From: Apodospora peruviana
Taxonomy: Eukaryota > Ascomycota > Sordariomycetes > Sordariales > Lasiosphaeriaceae
DNA length: 64,000 nucleotides
NCBI GenBank assembly: GCA_033439685.1
Contig: JAUEDM010000001.1
Location: forward strand, 8,556,001-8,620,000
Direction of reading: 5' to 3'
Part shown: positions 10,936 to 22,601 of the stretch, in pieces
How the letters are laid out: each line of letters begins with the position of its first letter
Position numbering within the stretch: the first letter of the stretch is position 1
Notes under the pieces: model-generated
Told to the model about the DNA's origin: nothing
Databases searched by the model: none
The model's input: only the letters and a program-made list of their open reading frames with translations
Program-made: the position numbers and the translations under genes

Positions 10936-11835
10936 TTACTTCTCCCCCTTCGGAATCAACCCGCACTTGCCCAACCACGCCTCCAGAATCCCATTAAACC
11001 TCTCACTGCCATCATCCTGATGAAGCCAATGATCATACTCCGCAACGACATGCACCTCCCCAAGCCCACCCTCCACACCCTCGGCCAACACCCTGTCAAG
11101 CACCACATATTGCTCAGCACTCCCAACAATAAGCAGTGGGCACTTGATCCCGCCATTCCTATACATAGCGGTGGCATTCTCGAGCCTGCCGAGTGAGTCC
11201 TCAGCCTCCCACCCTCCGATCGCCACAGCTGCCGTCACGTAGTCCGGCGTGCTCAACGTCCTTCGGCGATGCCACCACAACCTCCACGGGGCAGGCGCGT
11301 TCACTGAATTGTAGGCGTTCGCATCACACCACTCGAGAAACACCTGGCTGCCGTTTTCCACAAAAGCACCGCTGACTTGGTCCCACTCCGCGCCCGTTCT
11401 GTTGTGGTACGGGTCGATCGCTATGTAGGCGCGCACTCGGTCCGGGTGAGCGGCTGCCATGTAATACCCGACTGTCGTGCCAAGGGAGTGGCCCATGATG
11501 ATTGCACTTTTAATTTTCAGGTGATCAAGAAGACGGATGTTATCCTCGCCCATGGAGTTTGGATAAAAGTCGACTATGCCGCAGCTGATAGCGTCTGGGC
11601 CGGGCCATTGTCTGATGTCGGGCGTTGGCAAAGGGGTAAACGATTTGCCATGGCCACGGAGGTCTGGGGTGATGACGCGGTATCCGAGGGAGAGAAGGAG
11701 AGGGACTTGCCAGTTCCAGTCATGAAGGTCGCAGCATGCGCCGTGGATGAGGAGAATCGCCGGGGCGGTGATGGAGCCTTGATCCAGGTAGAAGATGGAT
11801 AGAGCAGGGTTCTTGGATATCTCGAAGAATGGCAT
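10936..11835 (-). CDS. Alpha/beta-fold hydrolase
   Basis: A 299-residue intronless protein starting MPFFEISKNPALSIFYLD. It shows the fold's usual order: oxyanion-hole region LLIHGACCDLHDW (residues 28-40), DLRGHGKS (58-65), nucleophile elbow MGHSLGTT with Ser117, and a late His in YDHWLHQDD near residue 267. The acid residue is not certain; the strand LLIVGSAEQ lacks the usual Asp and an Asp in VVLDR just after may serve. The length fits the small-molecule hydrolase branch, which includes esterases, epoxide hydrolases and peroxidases. The substrate cannot be told. No signal peptide, so probably cytosolic. The start codon ATG is preceded by an A-rich context typical of fungal starts. Confidence 0.9.
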   Translation of the reverse strand: MPFFEISKNPALSIFYLDQGSITAPAILLIHGACCDLHDWNWQVPLLLSLGYRVITPDLRGHGKSFTPLPTPDIRQWPGPDAISCGIVDFYPNSMGEDNIRLLDHLKIKSAIIMGHSLGTTVGYYMAAAHPDRVRAYIAIDPYHNRTGAEWDQVSGAFVENGSQVFLEWCDANAYNSVNAPAPWRLWWHRRRTLSTPDYVTAAVAIGGWEAEDSLGRLENATAMYRNGGIKCPLLIVGSAEQYVVLDRVLAEGVEGGLGEVHVVAEYDHWLHQDDGSERFNGILEAWLGKCGLIPKGEK

Positions 11836-13179
11836 TTTTGAAAGAGCTGAAAAGGCGTAGGTATATGCTTATGGGCACAGGAGATTCTGATCCCGTCTCC
11901 GGGGTGTGTTCGTTCGGGAGAAGATAGCGGGATATTCCAGTAAGACGCGAAAACCTGTCTTGGTAACTATTATCGTGCTGAATATAAGCGGGCAAGCATG
12001 AATAGTTAGCAAGATATTATATGTTTCATTTCTGTTACAATATCCTCCCGTTGTATGAGCGCACGTTCCAAGGACAGGAGACCACTGTTTGGACCTTGTA
12101 CCGCCAGCCCTAGTCAAATGTCCATGATGAGAAATGCAGCTAGAATGGACGAGAGGATGACTTGATCGATGCAAGTAATCAATACTTGCTGTAGTCACCT
12201 TGAGCCCACCAACCAAATAGGAAACAGTTCCTGAACGATCATCAGTCACTGTCGTGTCCTGAGTATTATGCCAACTCGTGCCCCACACCATTGCAAGTTG
12301 CAACTCTACCGGTAGATGGTCGGCGTATTTCGTAGATAAATCTCCCGTAACCCGTGTTTCCCGTCTAGTTCCGCCGTAAATACGGAACTCTCATCATATA
12401 GCCGGTCAGTGCACCGTGAGTAAGCACATCCTGTAAGCTCAAACTGGCCCAATAAGCGACCGTTCCTTTACGATGATTATTGGTCTACATGAGTTAGCAA
12501 TGTATTGTTCACCGAGCTTAGGAGGGAGGTCTACTGTAAGGCGACACGACTCTAGTCAGCACTAAGACTAGAATCAGTCTGCCCTGCATTTCTCTTTTTG
12601 GATCAAACGAAATTCGACCCTTTGAGATGATGTCAGATATCATAGGCAGATAATTGCAATCAGGGTAATCAGGGCTTGTCTAATCATTTACCTCTTAGTA
12701 CTTACTTCGCTCACAAAAGGGCGAAAGCCATTTACATGGAAGGGGACACTGACGGAGTGCTCCGCTGTTAGTGAACCTTATGTTTCCCAGCTTAAATTTC
12801 ATGGAATCCAAAGCGTTGAACAACTCCACTCTATGACGGAACACGAGGAAACAAAGCGAACCAAAACCCGGCAAAACTTGCGGAATGCCATTATCACTGC
12901 AGTTTTTTAAGATACAAGAGCTCGCGGGTCCACTCCCGCCTTCTCACTTCAAGTCCTGCACACCAACTAAGGTAGCCAAACCCGAACTTGCAAAAGGTTC
13001 GTATGGATCTGGCTCTTTACGTTCTTCTTCCATACGAAAACCTGAAGTCTCTCCTATCCCGGCGGTAAGGTTGTCAGCCCACACAACCCGCAACGGAAGG
13101 GAACGACAAGAGAAAAATGACAAGATGTAAATGAAGCGTTCCGATTCCTTAGTCGGTAAGTTATATCAGCGAAGAAACA
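11836..13179. other. Intergenic, no gene recognised
   Basis: About 1.3 kb. The part right of 11836 is the promoter side of the hydrolase. Between 12300 and 12880 only short frames exist; I see no conserved protein text. Confidence 0.4.
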
Positions 13180-13995
13180 ATGCTGATATATGCGTCCAGG
13201 GTCGACGCGATTCCGAACCATTCATTGCAGCATCATGGTTCACGTAGTAAGAATCGAAGGAGGTCTGAATCTGAGATAGAAGTCACGGTGGAGAACAGAG
13301 ACATTTCATCCCAAATAAGTCATATGGACGTTTTTGCCCCATTTAGGTCAGGTTTCGAACTCCCCTCATTTGTCAAATCCACTGTAGTCACCAAACTTCC
13401 ACAGCTCACTCACTTATCACGCTTTTCTTCCGACGTTCCTCACAAACTCGCCTTCCAGTCTTTCCAAAGTAGAATTAACACATACTTGTCATTTGAATAT
13501 ATTCCGAACCCCGGTCACAATGACGCCGACAGGATTCCGGCAGAGGAGGTCGTCCCAAATGCGCTTGCCTCGACCGAACCAAATGGCGACGAGTACGCCG
13601 TTCCGCTTGGAAGAAACATTCTGTACGACGAGGACGAAGAATCGGAGCTCATGATTCGCGAGATGGAAGAAGAGGATGCTCGCCGTGAGAAGGAGCAGGA
13701 AGAGATTGTCGCCAAGAAGAAAGCCAGTCAGCTGGGAGAAATTCTGAACACCAACGACACCAACGGCAAGAAAGCCGTTCCGCCGGATGAAGACGAAGAA
13801 TTAGAGCCTATGATTTGCGAGATGGAAGAAGAGATGCTCGCCGTGAGAAGGAACCCACGGCATGGTAGACGCCCCATGGGGCTAGCTCTTCTTGCACCAT
13901 CAGCTGGCCAGGAAGTGGGTGGGCTACAAGAGGTGGTCCGACAGGGGGTCGGTAGGTTGCGGGTGCAGGTGGTGGTGCCTGAGGTTGCCATGTAG
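13180..13995 (+). CDS. Hypothetical protein with duplicated acidic segment
   Basis: An open frame of 271 residues. The first 110 residues have no recognisable feature. From about 13515 the text becomes charged and protein-like, with the segment DEDEESELMIREMEEEDARR repeated about 165 bases later as DEDEELEPMICEMEEEMLAV. This is a clear internal duplication and likely a coiled-coil or disordered acidic tract. The last 40 residues (after about 13870) lie opposite a better minus-strand coding candidate and may not be real, so the true 3' end may differ by splicing. No family recognised. Confidence 0.35.
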   Translation: MLIYASRVDAIPNHSLQHHGSRSKNRRRSESEIEVTVENRDISSQISHMDVFAPFRSGFELPSFVKSTVVTKLPQLTHLSRFSSDVPHKLAFQSFQSRINTYLSFEYIPNPGHNDADRIPAEEVVPNALASTEPNGDEYAVPLGRNILYDEDEESELMIREMEEEDARREKEQEEIVAKKKASQLGEILNTNDTNGKKAVPPDEDEELEPMICEMEEEMLAVRRNPRHGRRPMGLALLAPSAGQEVGGLQEVVRQGVGRLRVQVVVPEVAM

Positions 13996-14549
13996 GGGCA
14001 GTGAATCCTCCGAGCGCGCTGATGCTCGGACCTCGAATGTGGTATGTCTGGGATCCCACCAGCCTGGGTTGTCGGGACGAGAAAGTGGTCACTTCTTGCC
14101 ACTGACTCTTGTACAACAGAGTATCTTGCATCAATGCTGTTGGTGCTTGGCTCATGTGTTGACGGTGGTAGCTGTTGGACGGTTATGGACTGGGAGCACC
14201 AATCGGGAGTCCGAAAGAGCTGAGCTTCTCTCTCGATCTGCTCCATCAAATTTTCCGGAATCAGGAACACGCGGCCCTCCGGTTGCACGAGCTGATCCGA
14301 AAAGAACTGCTGGCCGGTGTCTGCAGGCGGAGTGTGCAAGCCCCGAGACTGCGGGATTGTGTAGTCTGGAGGAGTCACGAATGACAAGTTCTGATCCGGA
14401 ATGGGATCTGTCGTCAGACTTGGTCTTCGTGAAAAGACCTGAGGGTCAAAGTTCTGGTCTGCTGCCCATGGCTGGCCCATCGGGACGAGGGTCAAGGACG
14501 GCGATGGTGACCGGGAATGCCAACGTTTTGCCGGAAACTCGGACACCAA
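13830..14549 (-). CDS. Pro/Gln-rich coding segment, model incomplete
   Basis: Minus-strand text looks coding in two frames in turn. From 14549 to about 14180 it reads NFDPQVFSRRPSLTTDPIP and LIPENLMEQIEREAQLF. From about 14150 to 13830 another frame reads TYHIRGPSISALGGFTAP followed by a Pro-rich run. Such low-complexity text is common in fungal transcription factors. It may be the 3' part of the zinc-finger gene immediately to its right or a separate gene. I could not find a splice that joins the two frames or joins it to the finger exons. Confidence 0.3.
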
Positions 14550-14564
14550 GGTGAATGCCTGTGA

Positions 14565-15526
14565 TCACTGATCTCCTGTCGACGAACCATCTGCCGACCT
14601 TTTCTTGCCCTGTGTTGGTGATGAGGGAGGGGACATCGAGGATCGACGTCGTGTCCTGCCGCCGGCTGCCTCGCCTTGAGTTCTGGCCGACGATGATGTT
14701 GCGCGTGAAGGCTTCTTTGGGGCGGAGGGACATCCATCGTAGACATGTTTCTTGTAATACGACTCCACCTTAAGTCTTAAATGGGTCAGCTGGTAAGGAA
14801 GGCGATGGAGTGGTGGGTTGTGTGGTGGTACTTACGGTTTCTTACACGAATGACATACCAGCTTCTCGGCATTCCTGTTCTGGTGGTCCGCCTTCTCGTG
14901 CCCGTCAAGTGATTTGAGCTATTTCCGTCAGGGGGGAGTCAAGATGTTGGCGTTCAATCACGAAATGATGCATACCGTTCTGCAAACTGCGGCGCAACTT
15001 GGGTGTGGACATTTCAGATTGCCCAGCTCTCGCCATCTCTCAAGTGCCGCAGACTTCCACTCGATATCGGCAAGCTGAACATTGAGGTCCTTCAGATGTT
15101 CCAGTAGAAATCTGACATAGTCCTTGCTGACCACCATCAACACGGTGATTCTTTCGATCTCCGCTTGGGTTGGTAATCGGTGTTTCCAATCGCCAGAGAC
15201 GCGCTCAAACCCAACCACATAGTCTTGCAATCTTTGGAGGTTGTACCCATGTCCGTCCAACATGAGTCGATATTATTGCTCTCCGCCTGACGGAGGGTTG
15301 TTGGGACCAGGTTGGGCGCTGTTGATTTGGACCATCTTGTGAAGCGAAGAACCCCGTGAGGTATTGTCTCGTCTTTGAGGAATTTCTGAGAGCTGTGCTT
15401 CTGCAGTAGAAGAATATAGACAGGGAAGTCAACAAGGTCCCAGATATGAGAAGACATAATCCGGAATTCCCAAAGCTCCTTCGAGGGGCCGAGTCGCTTT
15501 AGAAATACCTGGATCGCCGGACCCAT
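14565..15526 (-). CDS. C2H2/C2HC zinc-finger protein, 5' exons unresolved
   Basis: Three 3' exons join cleanly: 15263-14976, 14918-14836 and 14775-14565 (stop). The first splice (phase 0) creates a C2H2 finger, CPHPSC...LKSLDGHEKADHQ, with Cys-x4-Cys and a His-x4-His pair about 12 residues later. The second (phase 2) creates a C-x2-C...H-x4-C finger, VCHSCKK...YYKKHVYDGC. A basic Ser-rich tail follows (KKPSRATSSSARTQGE). Upstream, a different frame from 15526 reads IQVFLKRLGPSKELWEFRIM, and it must be joined to the exon at 15263 by an intron I cannot place, or a frameshift lies at about 15265-15300. Likely nuclear and nucleic-acid binding by the fingers; the function is unknown. Confidence 0.5.
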
Positions 15527-17968
15527 GGAAGATTCTTCCCACAGTCATATCTGAGTTTGGGTCCTTTTATTTGTCCCTCCATGTGAATTTGACGGGCACC
15601 GTATCCGGGTGCATGTGGGTGTACAACCCTCCTTAGACTAGGAGCTCGGTACTTCCTGAAATCTTTCTGCTGTACCTTTTGAAAACGATGGAAATAGGGC
15701 ACTGCTTTGCATAACATGAAGCCAGGGATTGGTCCGAATGAAGCAGTCTTGCTGCCGTCGCCCGCCAATGTCTCGGCCAAGGAGCTGATAGGGGGTAGGG
15801 TTCCTCAAGCAGTCAAGCTCCCCTCCGGATGATTCAATCCGAACCAGGCAGTCGTTCTCCATAATGCATATTTGCTCTTTCTCCCCGCGACGACTGAGAT
15901 TGTCACGATTCTCCATATTCGTAGTATGCATCGAGGGTCTGAGCCCACTTGGGGAAGAGAATTTGGTGGTGGTGTGGCAACTGAGCTGCGGCTGATATGG
16001 GCGATGGGAGGGTCCTACATTCCAATGTTATGGGGTGTGTCGACGCCGCAGAAAGCTTGGTCTCAAAAGTCATCCGGCCTGGACCATGCGAGATTCCCGG
16101 TCGCGCGAAGCATGCAATGCCTCTAAATGATAGAGAAACCCGTGATTCCTTTTGTGAGTTGCGCGCTCCGTTGGGATCATTGATGTCATCTTCATGATCG
16201 ACATTACACCCGGTAAGGTTACACAAGATTGACGAGACTTGACTGTTTGGTACTTGTAGTGATCGATGAAAAGCTAAAGCTCTTTACACGTCAAGCGCCC
16301 GAGACTGACACCCTTCCCTAGCTGCCAGCATCGTCGCTCACCCAAGCGAGTGTTCGGCCGTGGGCCCGTGGTCTTTCACCCATCTACCAACCAATGACGC
16401 GCATGGCACACCCTCCTCTTCAGGACGTGGTAGAGATGGATTAATCCCTGACCGGAGAAGATATATCGTATTTTCAGGCTCGGATTTCTGATTCCCGAGT
16501 CTTTCTGCATGTTGGCTCGGTTGCTGAATCCTGCATGGACGCTGGGCTGGTGTGTCTATCTCCCGTCCAAAGAAGAACTTCGCATTTTGTCGAGATCTGT
16601 TCGCCGTGTATGGCGGCCGGAAAGGTGGTAACCGGCAGTGGATGGAAGGGGTCGAACGGGTTGTGGGGATTTGGCTGAATGAACGCTCGACGAGAAAGGG
16701 TAGCACCTGCCTTGATGCCATTCCTTTGGATATCTCTTGACTTTATGTTGTCTTGGCCGTGACTTCCCTCCAAGCAGGCCCGTCCATTACCAAATGGAAG
16801 TTACGTAGGTACTACAAATGGGGCCAAGAATCCAGACAGGTGGTAACGCCGGCAGGAGCGTTCGAACCCTCGCATGGATGTCCCAGCTACTTGACGACCT
16901 CAGTGACCATTGTATTTGGCAGGTATTACATACCGCTCGATTCCAAAGTGAGATGCCCTCCCACATGCCGCTCTCGATGGGTCCTTGGCGATATATTGAG
17001 CCTGGAACCCGGAATAAGGTGTGCTGCAGCTTGCAGATCCAGTCATCAGTGACCCACTCACGGCACTTGTCCCCACAGGCTACTGCGCTAACCGTGCATG
17101 GGATTTCGTTTTAGGGTATGCAATGGCAGTCATGACAGCGACGCTAGTGAGGGCTGGGCTTTTCATGAGAAATCTTCGTTTTCTTCCATTTCCTCACATC
17201 TCACATTTTCTTCTCAAGTCCGAGACACTGAGAGTCGCCACTGTCACTGCCCATTCGCCAGACTCGACCTCTTATCACTCTTGACGCGTAAAAATGCAAC
17301 ACAGCTGAGGCAGCAACTGCACGAGAGGACCAGCCGCCACCACCAGCTTCGATCACAAAAACACCCCACCTCACAGTATCACGATGGTGTGCGTCAAACC
17401 GTATTGGGCGCCACGAACTCCGATCCTGCACCCTGACAAAGGACCTCGCTGTCGGCCGACAGACAACCCCCCTGGGGTATCACAGCATAATGCTCGCTCT
17501 TTCTGTTGGATGCCACAGTGTGGAACGAGATACTACTTGATCGTTCGTAATCATTCACCGGTCTGCCAGCGCAGGTACCCGATTCCCCAGATTCTGCCGT
17601 GCAACACACACTTCTTGAATGCCGTGTTCTGGGAACCACGATGCAACCAATACCCGTGGCTGCGTCGTCGATCGTGAACCGGGATGCCTCGGGCCGGTCC
17701 AATTTGTAGATTACCGAGTGGTTCTATTTAAAGCAGAGAGCCACTGCTCTGCTGAGGTCGCCAAGGTTAATGTGTGGAAGGATGAATCGGCTCCTGTTTT
17801 CAAGACCCAGATGTCATCAAAAACTAGATTACGGAACATTAAATTTATCATTTATAATGGTGTATAACTAATCCGTACCTCTTTCTCGATCTGTATATCG
17901 TAGAAAGCCAATAACCTCTCACCTCAACCCCTTAATACACCAGAATCCAACTCGGAAATTACATGATC
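15527..17968. other. Intergenic or decayed, no gene recognised
   Basis: About 2.4 kb. Minus-strand text near 15500-15930 (for example FMLCKAVPYFHRFQK) may be more upstream exons of the zinc-finger gene, but frames change too often to model. Nothing supported between 16000 and 17960. Confidence 0.35.
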
Positions 17969-18640
17969 TCAACAGGTCTTCTCCAAATAAACCCCAAAAA
18001 ACTCCTCCGTCTGCCCACCACTCGCAACATCCATATCATTCTTCCAACCAACACCCATAAACAAATCAACCCAGCTCGGTATCTCAACAAGATAATCACC
18101 CACATTCTCGCACGGCTCACCATTAACAATGACCCGTCCAGGCTGAACAGTCAGCGCGCCCCACGGGCCCTTGACAATCTCCAGCTCGTTGTACGATGAC
18201 TGTTTTGTACTGTTCAACGACGGCGGCAAATTCTTGACCTTGGAAATGGCCAGCTGCGGCGGCGTCTGCCAGACGCCTCCGCCGCCTGTGCGGCCGATCT
18301 GGACTTCCTTGTCAAAGCGTGCTGGCGGGAAATTAAAGGTCAGAGTGCAGTAGCCGTATTCTTGCGGGGGAGTGAAGCGCAAGATGGTGGCGATGCCGAT
18401 TTTTTGCGTGTCGTGGATGAGTTGGTGCTCTGACATGTATGGGCCGCTGGAGGTTGCCGGCTCGTCGAGGTTCTCTTTGCTGACTGAAAGGATGGCCGAG
18501 GGGGCGATGGTGACTTTTCCGGGGCAGGTGCGTGGATTTAGAGAGTTGGTATTTGGTTGTGGCAGGGCGGAGGTTGTGCTTGTGAAAGAGGAGAGGATGG
18601 TGCCGATTGTGAGGAGGAGGTTAGTGCTGAGGGGTGCCAT
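17969..18640 (-). CDS. Secreted protein, But2 C-terminal domain-like
   Basis: A 223-residue intronless protein. Residues 1 to about 25 (MAPLSTNLLLTIGTILSSFT, ending TSA) form a clear signal peptide. The mature part has four cysteines, in RTCPG, YGYCTL, GEPCEN and the C-terminal EKTC, and beta-strand-like text such as ILRFTPPQEYGYCTLTFNFP. This layout matches the fungal family annotated as ubiquitin 3 binding protein But2, C-terminal domain, which despite its name is mostly found in secreted cell-wall or surface proteins. The family call comes from overall pattern rather than a diagnostic motif. It is probably extracellular. No linked partner gene is obvious. Confidence 0.7.
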   Translation of the reverse strand: MAPLSTNLLLTIGTILSSFTSTTSALPQPNTNSLNPRTCPGKVTIAPSAILSVSKENLDEPATSSGPYMSEHQLIHDTQKIGIATILRFTPPQEYGYCTLTFNFPPARFDKEVQIGRTGGGGVWQTPPQLAISKVKNLPPSLNSTKQSSYNELEIVKGPWGALTVQPGRVIVNGEPCENVGDYLVEIPSWVDLFMGVGWKNDMDVASGGQTEEFFGVYLEKTC

Positions 18641-19926
18641 GGTTGAGATATTTATGACAAGTTATTATTGATTAGGTATTAAAGGTTATTTTGGGATACT
18701 GTGCGGAGAACTGGGGAATACAACTCGATGAATTATTGTTCTGGAGTTCGAGTTTGTTGATGTCGAAAATCCGAATCCAAGCCATCTCGCCGTGGGCGTC
18801 CCCGTCTGCTTTATATCTCCCACTCTGAACAAACCCCAACCTGGGTTTTCCGCGACCTTCCAAATTTGGGTCACTGTCGGGGGTTCACAGACCTCGTACG
18901 GCGGTACTTTAGGTTCGTATTGGGTAACACGAGTTTAGGCAATTAATGCTTTGATCAAAGAGTGTCCAATCGCCCGAACGTTGCATCGGCTGAGCCCCAT
19001 TGTTACCCATGTCAGCCCTACCTGCCGTACACTACCGGTAATCTGGCTGGGTCTGTTGGTCGTTTATCTAATTCTTGCGCCATCCCTTGCTATCGTGTAG
19101 TATACCAGGTATGTATGCTTGTCATTTAACCGTCCCCGGGTCTGTTGGGCTGCGCCGCATGTCGGTAGAGTCTCCATGTCTACAAGCCATCTGAACGATA
19201 GCAAGGCAATTGTTCTATAAAAAAAAAAAAGAAGAGGCTATTTTATGCTACATGTCAATTAGCAATGACTCAAAGATTTATGACTTTAAAAATTAGGCTG
19301 AACAGCAAGAATGGTTGTTGGTCGACGATGGTTTGTCTCTTGTTAGCACAACACCCAGATCGCTGATTATAACCTGAAAGTTAAGAACGACAAATTCACG
19401 CTGATAGACGGATTCATCTAATACTTTCTGAAGGCAAAACTAGACCTTGGAGACCTTAGGGTTTGGCTAGTGAATGATAACAAGCGTTAATCTTCCTGTC
19501 GGTAGCGAAAAGGATCATGGTCCGAGTCCTTTCCTCGGAGTGTTCTAAGTCTAGTAGACCTTTTCGTTGCAACCCAACACTAGCCATTATTGTTCTTCCA
19601 ACTTTTCTCTATAGTCCTGATCCCGTCAATCATCCTTTTGTCCAGTTCCACCCGGAAATTGAAACTATCTAAGTGAACCCGTCTTTCATTTCCAACTATG
19701 ATGAAATCCTGCTATTCTCCCCCTTCTCTCTCCTTCTACCAAACCCCGTCACGTTGGGTATTTTTCTTTTTGAGCTTTCCCTCGTCGTTGTTTCCCGTTT
19801 CCCTCGCTAATTACCTGCTTGTTCTTCAACTCCTTTGTCCTATCCTCAAACCGCAAGACTCCGCCAGTGAACACACGGCCTCAGAACTGCCATCATGTAT
19901 GTTCAAAATGAGACATCCTAACCCGT
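18641..19926. other. Intergenic, no gene recognised
   Basis: About 1.3 kb between two minus-strand genes. It holds a short A run near 19219-19230 and, at 19690-19870, a pyrimidine-rich stretch. No conserved coding text. Confidence 0.4.
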
Positions 19927-22075
19927 TTAGCAGTTGACCCAAGGCAGCATATAGTTATCCCGGTTCTCGTCATAGACGCAGATGCTGATCTCGTCGCGTT
20001 CCGAAAATACATTGAGCCCGTGCTGACCCTCAGTGTGCATCTCGGCCATCGTGAAAGAATGGGACGATGCGTTGGGGGTGTTGCGTCGGAGCCAGGATCC
20101 CCTGGAGGGCTAGCGATGAGAAAAACGATAAATGGCGATGGTTGGCGAGAGCGTTGCATCCGCCGATTTAAGATGAAGTGAAGATTGGAGTGGTAGACGA
20201 TGATTCTGGAGTTAGCATCATAAAAGACGACCGCGTCACATGCGGTGGTGGTGATGATGCTGTCCGCACTGATTGAGCGGCGTGCGGACACAGCCTGCAC
20301 CCATAGACACCTCAGCTGCCACGCGTCGACCAGTTCTCGTCTCTCCAACGGCTGAAGCATCCAGCCCAACACCAGCCGACTTACGATATGTAAAACGTCG
20401 TCATCCGCGCAGCCGTCCAACGCCTCGCGGTGCATATCATCCACAGTGGACAGTCGGTTGCGTCCATCGTGGAATCCACTGTCCCACTCGAGATTTCTAA
20501 GTGGGGTGCTACCGTTCTCAAGGATTCGTTGTTTCCAGTATCGCTCGACGGATTCTTGGCCCAGTCGGCATTTCACCAGCGTATCGCTAAATAAGCACCC
20601 AAGCGCCCATATATCAGCTGCCGGGGTGTAAGGCTGTGGTCGTGAGGTCCACTGGACTGGGTGGCTGTGGACTCCGCAACACTCCGGTGACGCTGTGAGG
20701 TAGTGTGTGTCAAGAATTGAGCGCACCTGACATGGTAGCCAAACCCAAAACAAAGTTGAAAGCAGCATTGGAGATGACTGAAACCAAAACCTACTGTATA
20801 TCTGATTTCCCCGTCTGCTGGCTCTGGTGCCTCGCCTTGCCACCTCCCCACCGCCTCCCAAGTCCCCGAATCCAAAGTCAGCAAGCTTGAAACATGGTTC
20901 TCCAGTGTTGTGTATTGGTGCACCCGTGTACAGGATGTTCGTTCCTTTGACGTCTCGATGCGTTCTGTGCGAGGTGGTCAACATATCAGCCGTGGTACCT
21001 CAGAAAAGCAAATCGCAAATTGTGAAGTTCAAACCAACATGCTCAGTCGGTGGATTGCGTGAAGGCCTGGCAAAATGTTGAACATCTGATGCCAAAATGC
21101 CAGTTTGTCCCTCTGCGCTGGCGAGGATAGCAGAGGCATATTTTGCTGGCAAAACTCTGTCAAAGTCCCTCCACACGCGTACTCGAGCACAATGATGTAC
21201 TTCGGCACCACCAGTTCACCTCTGCTCGGACTCTCGTCAACCCGGTCCAGAACAGTTAACTGGGTGCCTTTCCCTGTGGACTGAGGCCAGTTGCATCTGG
21301 TTTGCAGCACGTACGAGCCGAAATAGCCAGCCACGGAGCTCAAACCGACCGTGGGTATGCCCAAGTCAGAACCCTCTTCTCGATATCGGGTTGAAGAAAG
21401 ATCGTTATCTGGACTGGAGAACAGGCTAGAGTAAATATCCGTCTCATTCTTCCAGAGATGTCCGGCACGGGAGTCTAGAATCTTGAAGACGACGTCATCT
21501 GTGCTCCAGCGGTTGCAGCATCGATAAAGGGATACCTTGTATATTGACGTGCTCAAGCTCCCGGATCGGACATTCAGTTCGATCATGCTTCGTATGGGCA
21601 ACACCAGATCAATCGGCACTTTGTTTCCGCGGGCGCCGAATATCAAGGGGCAGAAGGCCCATTGCCGCTCAGAAAACAAGCCCCAGGTTCGCAGGGATTG
21701 AGGATCTTGAGGCCATCGGCCATCCTGGAACAGTGCTGGGAAGAGCGGAAGACGAGCGTCAGTAACCTGGTTTCTGACAAATACTGTGATGTAAAGGGGC
21801 TGGCCTATATGGCAGAGAATGGACAAGATCAGGAGTTGGAAAGTATGTATGTCCAGAGAGATATCCTGGTCCTGAAAGAAGCGTTCTGGTCCCAGTACTT
21901 CTCTGATTTTGTCAATTGTCCAGTATGAAGCTAAGGCAGCCCTGCAAACGAACCGACGCGCGTTGTTGTGCCCGTCGAGGCCATCGTGAAGGTGTTCTCC
22001 TGATAGGTAGTCAATGTAATCCCGAAAAGCCTGGACTGGGTCGCTCGACCTGTCAGAGGCTGGGTCCGAGACCAT
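19927..22075 (-). CDS. Protein kinase-like protein, fungal-specific
   Basis: Single kinase domain preceded by a fungal N-terminal region (start MVSDPASDRSSDPVQAFRDY). Visible motifs: VFKIL (the ATP-binding Lys), hinge-like YIIVLEYACGGTLTEF, catalytic loop HRDVKGTNIL, ADFGFGDL (DFG) and, after an intron 20794-20693, a YTSPE version of the APE motif followed by DIWALGCLF. The glycine loop is not obvious. The 3' end reads NVFSERDEISICVYDENRDN and stops at 19927. That segment needs another intron, probably ending just before CCCTCCAGGGG at about 20103. The junction at about 21050-20975, just before HRD, does not splice in phase with any good GT-AG pair, so a small indel there or an unusual site is possible. 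Such kinases are multiplied in moulds, often beside HET or NACHT genes. Substrate unknown. Confidence 0.7.
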
Positions 22076-22601
22076 GGCTCCAGTAACTGATTCAGAGGGT
22101 TGTGCCGCAGAGGGGAGAGTCTCAAAAGGGTAACACAGTGATTTTCCGAACTGACAATTGCATTGTTCACACCTCTCGGAATAATAAAGGCCGTCCGATT
22201 TCGATCATTGCAATTAACCAAGATTTCGTGCGCACACCAGGGCTTTCCCCTACACTCTCACCGCTAAAATGCAACGTCCGTCACATTTTGGGAAACTGAG
22301 ATCCCAGCTTCCGGCCAAAAAGCGCCTCAAAGACCAGGCACTGTATATGCAGGCTGCAGCGCTGCCCAAGCCCCGACCACGGAACCTTGACGTACACAGG
22401 AACAACAGTACAGTCTTGGAATCCGCAGACATCGGCCCAAGTGACGGTAATTGACATCCTCCCGGCCTGACAGTGTTTAGCAGACTCAAATAGAAGGAAC
22501 CGAATTCCGTTCAAGCAAAGGGTGACGGTAACTGGGGTGGACATGAGGTATTTCACCGCCCAGCGAACACCGGACAGCCGCACATGCCGCCTCCCGCGTT
22601 A

